A DNA stretch of 64,000 nucleotides, from contig NZ_CP054141.1 in assembly GCF_013284035.1 (NCBI RefSeq), positions 4,154,001 through 4,218,000 on the forward strand, given 5' to 3'. Within the stretch, counting starts at the first letter, position 1; each line of letters begins with the position of its first letter. This stretch comes from Flavobacterium sp. M31R6 (GTDB taxonomy: Bacteria; Bacteroidota; Bacteroidia; Flavobacteriales; Flavobacteriaceae). Both the position numbers and the translations under genes were made by a program. Positions 1 through 7,007 of this stretch are shown piece by piece. The notes below the pieces were generated by a model. The model searched no databases and was not told where the DNA came from. It was given only the letters and a program-made list of their open reading frames with translations.

Positions 1-573
1 GACTTTTCCTTCCACAGATACAGGTACATTATCATCAAACTCTTGTACACCGTTTACGCTCACTTGTAATTCATCTCCAGGCCCTAAAACATAATTTACG
101 GGCGTAGCCAACTTCAAATTGGGTTGAAAATTCAAGGTGGGGTTATCAAACAACTCCGAACCAAAAACAAGCGAATTCAAACTGTCTTTTACCTTCTTGT
201 TTTCTATTTTTTCCTGTTTTCGTTGGGTATCTTCACTATCATCTTGTTCATCTTCCGACTCAGAATCTTTTGATTTCTTCTTGCTTGTTTTTTTATCTGT
301 CGTCGCTTTGGCCGCTTCCGGAAGAGCCAAACGTTTTTTCAATTTGGCAAATTCTGTAGCACTCATACCTTTTGATAACGCCATAGATTCCGCTTGATCA
401 ATGGATACATTATTACTTTGCAATTGTGATTTTATCTTGGCAATATCCCCATCGGATAAATAATCTACTCTTACGGTGCTTAAGTCATTCCCTTTTAAAA
501 TATCCTGAGCCATCAAAGAAGAACTCTGAAAAAGAGCCACTAAAAGGACAATTGCTGTAATTATTTTTTTCAT
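1..573 (-). CDS. Polysaccharide export protein, SLBB/Poly_export family (3' truncated by window edge)
   Basis: This is the first 191 codons of a larger gene that continues past the left edge. It reads as a signal peptide (residues 1-22, ending SSLMAQ), a linker, and a highly charged Lys/Glu/Asp/Ser stretch at about residues 88-125. A Poly_export start follows at about 155-191, with the typical YVLGPGDELQVSVNG motif. Family knowledge: such periplasmic/outer-membrane proteins form the channel for capsule or exopolysaccharide. It is the second export protein in the locus, distinct from the small lipoprotein at 9471-10262, and the low-complexity linker fits the longer multi-SLBB Bacteroidetes type. 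It lies 384 nt downstream of an UpxY-type antiterminator. The ATG at 571-573 is followed directly by a Lys-rich signal sequence. Confidence 0.85.
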   Translation of the reverse strand, partial: MKKIITAIVLLVALFQSSSLMAQDILKGNDLSTVRVDYLSDGDIAKIKSQLQSNNVSIDQAESMALSKGMSATEFAKLKKRLALPEAAKATTDKKTSKKKSKDSESEDEQDDSEDTQRKQEKIENKKVKDSLNSLVFGSELFDNPTLNFQPNLKLATPVNYVLGPGDELQVSVNGVQEFDDNVPVSVEGKV

Positions 574-957
574 ATTTGAATACTATTTTGGATATTATAG
601 CTTAATAAATTAAAATTTTATATTTTTTACGTAATAATTACGTAATTTACTTTTGCAAATTATTTAATGATACTTCTCTACTCACTCCACACAAATCACA
701 ATCCATTTTTCAGTCCTTTACACGGCTTCGCCACAGTGAGTCCCAATTTGGTTCACCGATTTTTAATAATTTGCAAATTTATACTAAAAAAAAGGATTTT
801 TCCCTCTTTTTACTGCATTGATTTGCTGTTTTTATTCAAAACTTTAATCAAAAACTAAAAACAACACAAATGACTCACCATCAAATAATTAAAAACAATA
901 ATCACTTTTTTTATACCTTAATCTGTTTGGCGTGACTATACTTTGTATAAAAAATAA
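574..957 (-). promoter_or_regulatory. 384-nt leader between upxY-like gene and second export gene
   Basis: No credible gene lies in this AT-rich stretch; a 63-codon plus-strand ORF here has no recognisable features. It contains a possible minus-strand -7 element TAAATTTG (CAAATTTA on the plus strand at 774-781), without a clear -33 TTG. It also holds a GGC-GAA-GCC mini-hairpin near 723-737 and a TTACGTAA-TAA-TTACGTAA dyad at 627-645. A long untranslated leader directly after an UpxY antiterminator is the expected place for that protein to act, but this role is inferred. Confidence 0.4.
627..645. promoter_or_regulatory. TTACGTAA dyad upstream of second export gene
   Basis: Two copies of the self-complementary 8-mer TTACGTAA are separated by TAA, 54-72 nt upstream of the export gene start. 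A related TACGTAA lies at 1457-1463, about 30 nt upstream of the UpxY-like gene. This could be a DNA operator, or an 8-bp RNA stem with a 3-nt loop in the leader. The dyad is seen directly; its function is inferred. Confidence 0.4.
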
Positions 958-1428
958 TCATTTTATTTTCTTTTCGACCTTAAGAATACATCCTAAAGAC
1001 TCCAAGACGAGTACATAATGATTCTGTTTTACTTCTTGAACTATGGCCGATTGTGCTACAAATGGCCCTGATTCCAATACTATTTTATCCCCTTTTTGCC
1101 ATTTGTCTACCATGACTTCAAAAGTTTCCGGTACATTCAACCAATCTTGTATCGCTTGAATCTCATTTTCCTTTACAATGGCAGGTTTTCCTAACCAAAA
1201 TAAATAACGAATCGCACCAGGAATCTCAAAAATAACATTTCGTTCCTTTTCATTGACTTGAACAAAAATATAGGAATTAAACAACGGAACTTCTATTTTC
1301 TTTTTGCGATCCGACCATTGTCTAACTTTAGTGATGAAAGGACAATAGGCTGTAATCCCTATTTCAGTCAACCGTTCCGCAACTTTCTTTTCCCACTTGG
1401 GTTTGGTGTAAACTACGTACCAGTTCAT
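958..1428 (-). CDS. UpxY-type (NusG-like) transcription antiterminator
   Basis: The 156-residue protein starts MNWYVVYTKPKWEKKVAERL, the standard NGN-domain opening of NusG/RfaH/UpxY paralogues. A C-terminal KOW segment (about 108-156) begins KGDKIVLESGPF. Family knowledge: in Bacteroidetes, UpxY proteins are encoded in capsule loci and let RNA polymerase read through into long polysaccharide operons. Its place between the nucleotide-sugar genes and the second export gene suggests that it controls the downstream part of the cluster beyond the left edge. It is short for housekeeping NusG and lacks ribosomal-operon context, so a specialised paralogue is much more likely. Confidence 0.85.
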   Translation of the reverse strand: MNWYVVYTKPKWEKKVAERLTEIGITAYCPFITKVRQWSDRKKKIEVPLFNSYIFVQVNEKERNVIFEIPGAIRYLFWLGKPAIVKENEIQAIQDWLNVPETFEVMVDKWQKGDKIVLESGPFVAQSAIVQEVKQNHYVLVLESLGCILKVEKKIK

Positions 1429-1723
1429 TTTTTTTTCTCTTATTAATTCCTTTATATACGTAATTCAATCTCTTTTAAAAATCCACATCCATACAAGACA
1501 CACCCCCCAACCCCTCTCGAGAGGGGAGTTACCCCCCGTAATCGTTAAATATTTTTCTTTTCAAAACAAAATTTTAAAAAAATACAATGTTTTTTTTTGA
1601 TACTGAATTTCTTATTAGCACTCACAACTCATAACTCATAACCCACAACTCACTTGTCACCTCGAGCGCAGTCGAGAGGTACTTCTAACTATTCACTTCT
1701 TACCATTCACTATTCACAAAATC
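1429..1723. repeat. Repeat-filled spacer between rfbB and upxY
   Basis: This 295-nt spacer holds four kinds of repeat and no gene. A C-rich element with the perfect palindrome CCCCTCTCGAGAGGGG is at 1511-1526. A run of 7-nt units of the type ACTCAYA is at 1620-1661. An imperfect inverted repeat with CTCGA/TCGAG arms is at 1659-1680. A second 7-nt-periodic run of the type CACTATT is at 1687-1716, close to the rfbB stop codon. All resemble dispersed intergenic repeats of flavobacterial genomes (from general knowledge). Confidence 0.7.
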
Positions 1724-2770
1724 CTACGAATACTGCTTCTCATAATAAGAAGCATAAGCCCCAGAAGTCACATTATTCAACCAATCTTGGTTATTCAAAT
1801 ACCAATCAATGGTAATTTCCAATCCTTGCTCAAAAGTAACCGATGGTTTCCAGCCCAACTGGGTGTTAATTTTGGATGCATCAATGGCATAACGCAAATC
1901 ATGACCTGGTCTGTCTTTCACGTAAGTGATCAATTGAGCCGACTCACCTGTAGTTCTCCCCAACTTTTGATCCATAATTTGGCACAATACTTTAACCAAA
2001 TCAATGTTTTTCCATTCATTAAAACCTCCAATATTGTAAGTTTCATGATTTTTACCGTCGTGAAAAACCAAATCGATAGCCACGGCATGGTCTTTTACAA
2101 ACAACCAATCTCTAGTATAATTCCCATCTCCATAAACGGGTAATGGCTTATTGTTGATGATATTATTGATAAACAAGGGAATCAATTTTTCAGGAAAATG
2201 AAAAGGTCCGTAATTATTGGAACAATTAGTAATTACATACGGCAATCCGTATGTTTCCCCATAAGCTCTCACAAAGTGATCTGAACTCGCTTTGGAGGCC
2301 GAATAAGGTGAATTAGGATCATAAGCAGTAGTTTCTGTAAATAACCCTTCAGCGCCTAGCGAACCATAAACCTCATCGGTACTCACATGATAAAAACGCT
2401 TGCCTTCAAAGTTCCCCAACCATTGCTTTTTGGCCGCATTCAATAAATTCATCGTTCCAATCACATTGGTTTTCACAAAAGCCAAAGGATCTTCAATAGA
2501 GCGATCCACATGCGATTCGGCAGCGAGATGAATCACTCCGTCAAACTGTTGATTTTGAAACAATGTATCGATAAAGCTTTCATTGGTAATATCTCCTTTT
2601 ACAAAAGTATAATTCGGTTCATTCTCAATATCCTTGATATTTTCCAAATTCCCGGCATACGTCAAGGCATCCAAATTAAATATTTGATAGTTTGGATAAT
2701 TTTGCACAAATCGTCTTACGACATGTGAACCAATAAACCCCGCTCCTCCTGTAATAAGTATCTTTTTCAT
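1724..2770 (-). CDS. rfbB: dTDP-glucose 4,6-dehydratase
   Basis: The 348-residue extended SDR enzyme converts dTDP-glucose to dTDP-4-keto-6-deoxyglucose, precursor of rhamnose and other deoxysugars. The NAD-binding motif GGAGFIGSHV is at residues 8-17. The dehydratase signature HVSTDEVYGSLG (Thr-Asp-Glu catalytic set) is near 128-139, and the YSASKASSDH active-site Tyr/Lys segment is near 156-165. Its length is normal for the family. No rfbA, rfbC or rfbD is in the window, so the remaining deoxysugar enzymes would lie to the left or elsewhere. It is bounded on both sides by 7-nt-periodic spacer repeats. Confidence 0.95.
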   Translation of the reverse strand: MKKILITGGAGFIGSHVVRRFVQNYPNYQIFNLDALTYAGNLENIKDIENEPNYTFVKGDITNESFIDTLFQNQQFDGVIHLAAESHVDRSIEDPLAFVKTNVIGTMNLLNAAKKQWLGNFEGKRFYHVSTDEVYGSLGAEGLFTETTAYDPNSPYSASKASSDHFVRAYGETYGLPYVITNCSNNYGPFHFPEKLIPLFINNIINNKPLPVYGDGNYTRDWLFVKDHAVAIDLVFHDGKNHETYNIGGFNEWKNIDLVKVLCQIMDQKLGRTTGESAQLITYVKDRPGHDLRYAIDASKINTQLGWKPSVTFEQGLEITIDWYLNNQDWLNNVTSGAYASYYEKQYS

Positions 2771-2783
2771 TTTTTTATATTTT

Positions 2784-2829
2784 CTGTTTTTCTGCTCTCT
2801 GTATTCTGCTTTCTGAATTCTGCCAACTG
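2784..2829. repeat. Heptanucleotide-periodic array (TATTCTG type)
   Basis: CTG recurs at 2784, 2792, 2799, 2806, 2813, 2820 and 2827, so six consecutive spacings are 8,7,7,7,7,7 nt. The unit is approximately TATTCTG with drift. The array lies just upstream of rfbB in the spacer behind the WbpO/TviB-like gene. Confidence 0.7.
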
Positions 2830-2888
2830 TTATCTTTATTCCATTTTCTTTTCAAATTGACATTGCCATTGTTTTTTCCGACTTTTTT

Positions 2889-2923
2889 AAACTCACTACT
2901 CACAACCCACTTCTCACCACTCA
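2889..2923. repeat. Heptanucleotide-periodic array (CTACTCA type)
   Basis: CTCA or CCCA recurs at 2892, 2899, 2906, 2913 and 2920, exactly 7 nt apart. The array ends 5 nt before the stop codon of the WbpO/TviB-like gene, whose CDS begins (minus-strand 3' end) at 2929. Confidence 0.7.
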
Positions 2924-2928
2924 AAACC

Positions 2929-4212
2929 CTACAACCTCCCATCAACCCCATCCGTCAAAATACCTTTAACATCATAAAGCACGCTACATTTTTCCCTCAA
3001 CAAATTAATGTCCAAATTCAAAAACGCTGTATGGGCAACACCCAAAACTATTGCATCAAAACTAGTCTTTGCAACATCATTTACCATTGTTAAACCATAT
3101 TCGTGTTGCACCTCAGCAGGATTGGCCCAAGGATCAAAAATAGTCACTTGAATTCCATAATCTTCTAATGCCTTTATCACATCAACAATCTTCGTATTCC
3201 GAACATCAGGGCAATTTTCTTTGAAAGTAATTCCCAGCATTAACAAACGAGCACCATTGATAGTCACTCCTTTTTTAATCATTAGCTTCACTACTTGCGA
3301 AGCCACATATTCGCCCATACTATCATTCAAACGACGTCCAGCCAAAATTATTTCCGGATGATACCCTTTTTCTTGAGCTTTTTGGGCTAAATAATAGGGA
3401 TCAACTCCTATGCAATGTCCACCAACCAAACCCGGCTTAAATGGCAAAAAATTCCATTTGGTACCCGCCGCTTTAAGTACAGCAGCAGTATCAATGTCTA
3501 AAAGATTAAAAATTTTGGCTAATTCATTGACAAAAGCAATATTGATATCTCTTTGGGAATTTTCGATTACCTTGGCTGCCTCAGCCACTTTTATGGAAGG
3601 CGCGAGATGTGTTCCCGCTTTGATAACCGATTGATACAATTCATTTACTTTTTGCCCAATCTTAGGTGTGGATCCTGAAGTTATCTTTAAAATTTTCTCT
3701 ACTGTGTGTTCCTTATCACCTGGATTAATTCGTTCTGGAGAATAGCCCGCAAAAAAATCGACATTGAATTGCAATCCCGAAACTTTTTCTAAAACGGGTA
3801 CACATTCCTCCTCGGTAACACCTGGATAAACGGTCGACTCATAAATAACGATATCTCCTTTTTTCAAAACAGACCCTACTGTTTCGCTGGACTTGTATAA
3901 TGGGATTAAATCGGGTCGATTATTTTTGTCTACTGGAGTAGGAACTGTAACAATATAATAATTACAATTGGCGATGTCGGCTATTTGTGAAGAACAATAC
4001 AATCCTTTTTCATTGCTTGGTTTTGAAATCAAAACTTTTTGCAAAGTTTCATCATCAACTTCAAGCGTACTGTCGGTTCCCGACTGTAACGCCTCAACTC
4101 TTGATGTATTAATATCAAAACCTACAACTGAAAATTGGGTAGCAAATAATCGAGCCAAAGGCAAACCAACATAACCCAAACCTATTACTGCAATTTTTAT
4201 GTCTTTATTCAA
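2929..4212 (-). CDS. Nucleotide-sugar dehydrogenase, WbpO/TviB-like (UDP-GalNAc/GlcNAc 6-dehydrogenase)
   Basis: This 427-residue member of the UDP-glucose/GDP-mannose dehydrogenase family opens with the Rossmann motif IGLGYVGLPLARLFA (about 10-24). Its catalytic cysteine is in VGGHCIGVDPYY (about 265-276). The HCIGVDPYYL signature and close match to the Vi-antigen/WbpO group suggest oxidation of UDP-N-acetylhexosamine to the uronic acid, not UDP-glucose. The epimerase at 5992-6963 is the usual partner, together giving UDP-GalNAcA. It has its own likely promoter (-7 TACCTTTG at 4316-4323), so it may not be cotranscribed with the UDP-glucose dehydrogenase gene. Confidence 0.88.
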   Translation of the reverse strand: MNKDIKIAVIGLGYVGLPLARLFATQFSVVGFDINTSRVEALQSGTDSTLEVDDETLQKVLISKPSNEKGLYCSSQIADIANCNYYIVTVPTPVDKNNRPDLIPLYKSSETVGSVLKKGDIVIYESTVYPGVTEEECVPVLEKVSGLQFNVDFFAGYSPERINPGDKEHTVEKILKITSGSTPKIGQKVNELYQSVIKAGTHLAPSIKVAEAAKVIENSQRDINIAFVNELAKIFNLLDIDTAAVLKAAGTKWNFLPFKPGLVGGHCIGVDPYYLAQKAQEKGYHPEIILAGRRLNDSMGEYVASQVVKLMIKKGVTINGARLLMLGITFKENCPDVRNTKIVDVIKALEDYGIQVTIFDPWANPAEVQHEYGLTMVNDVAKTSFDAIVLGVAHTAFLNLDINLLREKCSVLYDVKGILTDGVDGRL

Positions 4213-4531
4213 TTTCTTAAACTATTGTTGGTTTTAAAAGTCCTATTCATTAAAACAGAGTGATTAGAAATATGTTTCCATAAATGCTACACAACTTTCC
4301 TCCGAATTAAGCTCACAAAGGTACAAAAAATAAGAATCCGTTTGAATCAAAAATAAGCCCCATACAATGCAAAAAAAAGATTTTTATAAACTAAAATTGT
4401 AAACAACTAATAGTCAATAAAAATCTTTTTTCAACAATAGCAAATTAAAGCTAAAAATCACTGTTTTTGGTGATGTCCAATACTATAAAAAAAGAAAATT
4501 CTATACATCTTTTTAGTATACTTTAAGAACA
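4213..4531 (-). promoter_or_regulatory. Spacer with terminator and promoter between ugd and the wbpO-like gene
   Basis: This 319-nt spacer has no gene. Reading on the minus strand, it first holds an AT-rich terminator-like inverted repeat (4373-4431). Then comes a consensus -7 element TACCTTTG (CAAAGGTA on the plus strand at 4316-4323) with a leader of about 100 nt before the WbpO-like start. The nearest -33 TTG is 24 nt upstream of the -7 box, longer than usual. Together they suggest that transcription stops and restarts here inside the polysaccharide locus. Confidence 0.45.
4373..4431 (-). terminator. AT-rich terminator-like hairpin after ugd
   Basis: Arms at 4373-4387 and 4417-4431 are 15-bp perfect complements (AAAAAAGATTTTTAT and its complement) around a 29-nt loop. 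On the minus strand a T-run follows. The stem is nearly pure A/T, so it is weaker than a GC-rich terminator. Confidence 0.45.
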
Positions 4532-5923
4532 TTAAGAACCTATTGCCTGATACACAAAACCAATACTTTCCAATTCCGATTTATTCAATATATTTCTTCC
4601 ATCAAAAATAAAAGCGGGTTTTTGCATCCCATCATATATCTTTTGCCAATCATAAGTTACAAATTCATCCCACTCCGTAAGTACTGCGATAGCATGTGCT
4701 TTTTCACAAGATAAATAGGGATCATCAAAAGTAAATATGCTTTTTGCATTCTCCACTGCCGTTCTTGTTTCTAAATAATCCAAGTCTGAAAGTATCTTTT
4801 TACGAGACACTTTGGGGTCATAAACCGCAATTTTGGCCTGTTCGTTAATCAAATCATCAGCCACATATATTGCCGCAGATTCTCTGGTGTCATTGGTGTC
4901 TTTCTTGAAAGCCCAACCCAAAAAAGCAATCTTTTTATCGGCAACAGTATTGTATAATGTTTGCACGATGTTATTCGAGAAACGACGTTTTTGATGGTCG
5001 TTCATAATAATTACTTGTTCCCAATAATCGGCTACTTCATTCAGTCCATAAGATTTTGCAATATATACCAAATTCAATATGTCTTTTTGAAAACATGAAC
5101 CACCAAATCCCACTGAAGCTTTCAGAAATTTAGGTCCTATACGACTATCCATTCCTATGGCTTTAGCAACTTCATTGACATCGGCTCCTGTTTTTTCACA
5201 AAGCTCAGACATAGCATTGATAGATGAAATCCTTTGTGCCAAAAAAGCATTAGCTGTCAATTTGGATAACTCGGAGGACCAAACATTGGTAGTCAATATT
5301 TTTTCTGGGCTTACCCAATTAGAATACACATCAACCAAAGCTTGAATTGCTTTTTGTCCCTCTTCTGTAGTATCTCCCCCTATTAAAATACGGTCTGGAT
5401 TTAATAAATCCTGAACTGCAGTACCTTCGGCCAAAAATTCTGGATTTGACAGAATCTGAAACTGCACTCCATTTCCGGTAGTGTCAAGAATGCTTTTAAT
5501 AGCCTCGGCAGTACGAACTGGTAAAGTAGATTTTTCCACAACTATTTTATTGCTTTTGGCAACTCTGGCAATCTGTCTGGCACACAATTCAATATATTTC
5601 AAATCAGCAGCCATACCTTTTCCTTTCCCGTAGGTTTTTGTAGGCGTATTTACCGATATAAAAATAATTTGAGCTTCGTTTATTGCCTTATCCACTTCGG
5701 TGGAAAAAAATAAGTTTCTCCCTCTGGCTTCAGCAACAATAGCATCCAATCCAGGCTCATAAATTGGAATATTATCCGTATTCTCATCATTCCATGCCGC
5801 AATTCTTTCTGTATTCAGATCTACAACTGTAACTTGAATGTGAGGGCATTTTTGCGCTATAACGGCCATGGTTGGTCCTCCAACATATCCTGCCCCGATG
5901 CAACAAATTTTTGTAATTTTCAT
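4532..5923 (-). CDS. ugd: UDP-glucose 6-dehydrogenase
   Basis: The 463-residue enzyme oxidises UDP-glucose to UDP-glucuronate with NAD. It has the N-terminal Rossmann motif [16 protein letters not shown] (about 8-23), a FLAEGTAV substrate segment, and the catalytic cysteine in [10 protein letters not shown] (about residue 275). The 463-residue length, longer insertions and GGPT variant resemble the animal/Bacteroidetes-type UGDH, not the short bacterial Ugd. It supplies glucuronate to the polysaccharide made by this locus. It follows the epimerase gene after a short spacer with 7-nt repeats. Confidence 0.93.
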   Translation of the reverse strand: MKITKICCIGAGYVGGPTMAVIAQKCPHIQVTVVDLNTERIAAWNDENTDNIPIYEPGLDAIVAEARGRNLFFSTEVDKAINEAQIIFISVNTPTKTYGKGKGMAADLKYIELCARQIARVAKSNKIVVEKSTLPVRTAEAIKSILDTTGNGVQFQILSNPEFLAEGTAVQDLLNPDRILIGGDTTEEGQKAIQALVDVYSNWVSPEKILTTNVWSSELSKLTANAFLAQRISSINAMSELCEKTGADVNEVAKAIGMDSRIGPKFLKASVGFGGSCFQKDILNLVYIAKSYGLNEVADYWEQVIIMNDHQKRRFSNNIVQTLYNTVADKKIAFLGWAFKKDTNDTRESAAIYVADDLINEQAKIAVYDPKVSRKKILSDLDYLETRTAVENAKSIFTFDDPYLSCEKAHAIAVLTEWDEFVTYDWQKIYDGMQKPAFIFDGRNILNKSELESIGFVYQAIGS

Positions 5924-5942
5924 ATTGTTGTTCTATTTCTCA

Positions 5943-5982
5943 ATTCTTTATTCTTTATTCTGCGTTCTGCGTTCTGAAATCC
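5943..5982. repeat. Heptanucleotide-periodic array (ATTCTGC type)
   Basis: TTCT recurs at 5944, 5951, 5958, 5965 and 5972, exactly 7 nt apart, with units drifting from ATTCTTT to GTTCTGC. The array fills the spacer between the epimerase stop codon and the ugd start. The ATTCTGC unit also occurs in the arrays at 2784-2829 and, as its complement GCAGAAT, at 46040-46088. Confidence 0.7.
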
Positions 5983-5991
5983 GCTACCTAA

Positions 5992-6963
5992 TTATCTGCT
6001 AAGATTCTCCCAATACCAGCCTACAGCTTCCTTCAGTCCTTCTTGCAAGGAAAATTTCGGATTATATCCTAAAATTACTTTAGCTTTATCTATACTGGCT
6101 AATGAATGGGGAATATCACCCTCCCTAGTTGGGTCATATTCAATTGCTACATCAGCAATCTTTGGATCATACTCTGCCAAAAAAGTTTTCAAATAACCTA
6201 CCAAATCATTCAAGGTATTACGATCGCCAAAAGCGGTATTATAAACAGTATTTACAGCTTCTGGCTTTTTTGTAGTCATTGCTAACTCATTCATCTGAAT
6301 TACATTATCGATATAGGTGAAATCTCGCGAATAATTCCCATCACCATTTATTTTTGGACTTTCGTGCTGCATTAATTGCAAAACAAACTTTGGAATGACT
6401 GCTGCGTAAGCACCATTAGGATCCTGCTTTCTCCCAAAAACATTAAAATAACGCAACCCAATAGTTTCCAATCCATAGGTTCTGCTAAAAATTTCGGCAT
6501 ACAACTCATTTACATATTTTGTAATGGCATATGGAGAAAGTGGCTTCCCAATTACATCTTCTACTTTTGGCAACCCCACAGAATCCCCATAAGTTGAAGA
6601 ACTGGCCGCATACACAAAACGTTTAACATTTGCGTCTCTTGCCGCTACTAACATATTCAGAAAACCAGAAACATTCACATCGTTTGTGGTAATTGGGTCA
6701 TTTATCGATCTAGGTACAGAACCCAATGCAGCTTGATGCAATACATAATCAACACCTTTTACCGCTTGTTGACATGTTTCTAAATTTCGTATATCGCCTT
6801 CAATCAAACTAAAATTACCATTGTTTACGAAATCCTTTAAATTATGACGATGACCCGTAGCAAAATTATCCAAACAAACTACTTTGTATTTTTTGGATAA
6901 AAAATACTCACATAAATTAGATCCAATAAATCCAGCTCCTCCCGTAATTAGAACTTTTTCCAT
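5992..6963 (-). CDS. NAD-dependent epimerase, WbpP/TviC-like (UDP-GlcNAc 4-epimerase)
   Basis: This extended SDR of about 323 residues interconverts UDP-GlcNAc and UDP-GalNAc or their uronic acids. The GGAGFIGSNLCEYF motif lies at the N-terminus. AASSSTYGDS and the YAITKYVNE Tyr-Lys segment form the active site. The GSVPRSINDP stretch is characteristic of the WbpP/TviC group. I chose the ATG at 6963, directly before KVLITGG; an in-frame ATG at 6978 would add five residues. It follows wzc by about 45 nt and is probably cotranscribed with wza-wzc. With the dehydrogenase at 2929-4212 it would supply UDP-GalNAcA. Confidence 0.88.
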   Translation of the reverse strand: MEKVLITGGAGFIGSNLCEYFLSKKYKVVCLDNFATGHRHNLKDFVNNGNFSLIEGDIRNLETCQQAVKGVDYVLHQAALGSVPRSINDPITTNDVNVSGFLNMLVAARDANVKRFVYAASSSTYGDSVGLPKVEDVIGKPLSPYAITKYVNELYAEIFSRTYGLETIGLRYFNVFGRKQDPNGAYAAVIPKFVLQLMQHESPKINGDGNYSRDFTYIDNVIQMNELAMTTKKPEAVNTVYNTAFGDRNTLNDLVGYLKTFLAEYDPKIADVAIEYDPTREGDIPHSLASIDKAKVILGYNPKFSLQEGLKEAVGWYWENLSR

Positions 6964-7007
6964 GTTATTTCCAGTCATTTTAATTCATTTTAAAATGAAC
7001 ATTATCG

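Noticed and set aside
667..858. 63-codon plus-strand ORF between the export gene and upxY
   Set aside because: Low-complexity, no start signal, no recognisable domain, in a region expected to be untranslated leader.
1429..1723. Insertion-sequence remnant
   Set aside because: Repeats are short and periodic; there is no transposase fragment, terminal inverted repeat pair or target-site duplication.
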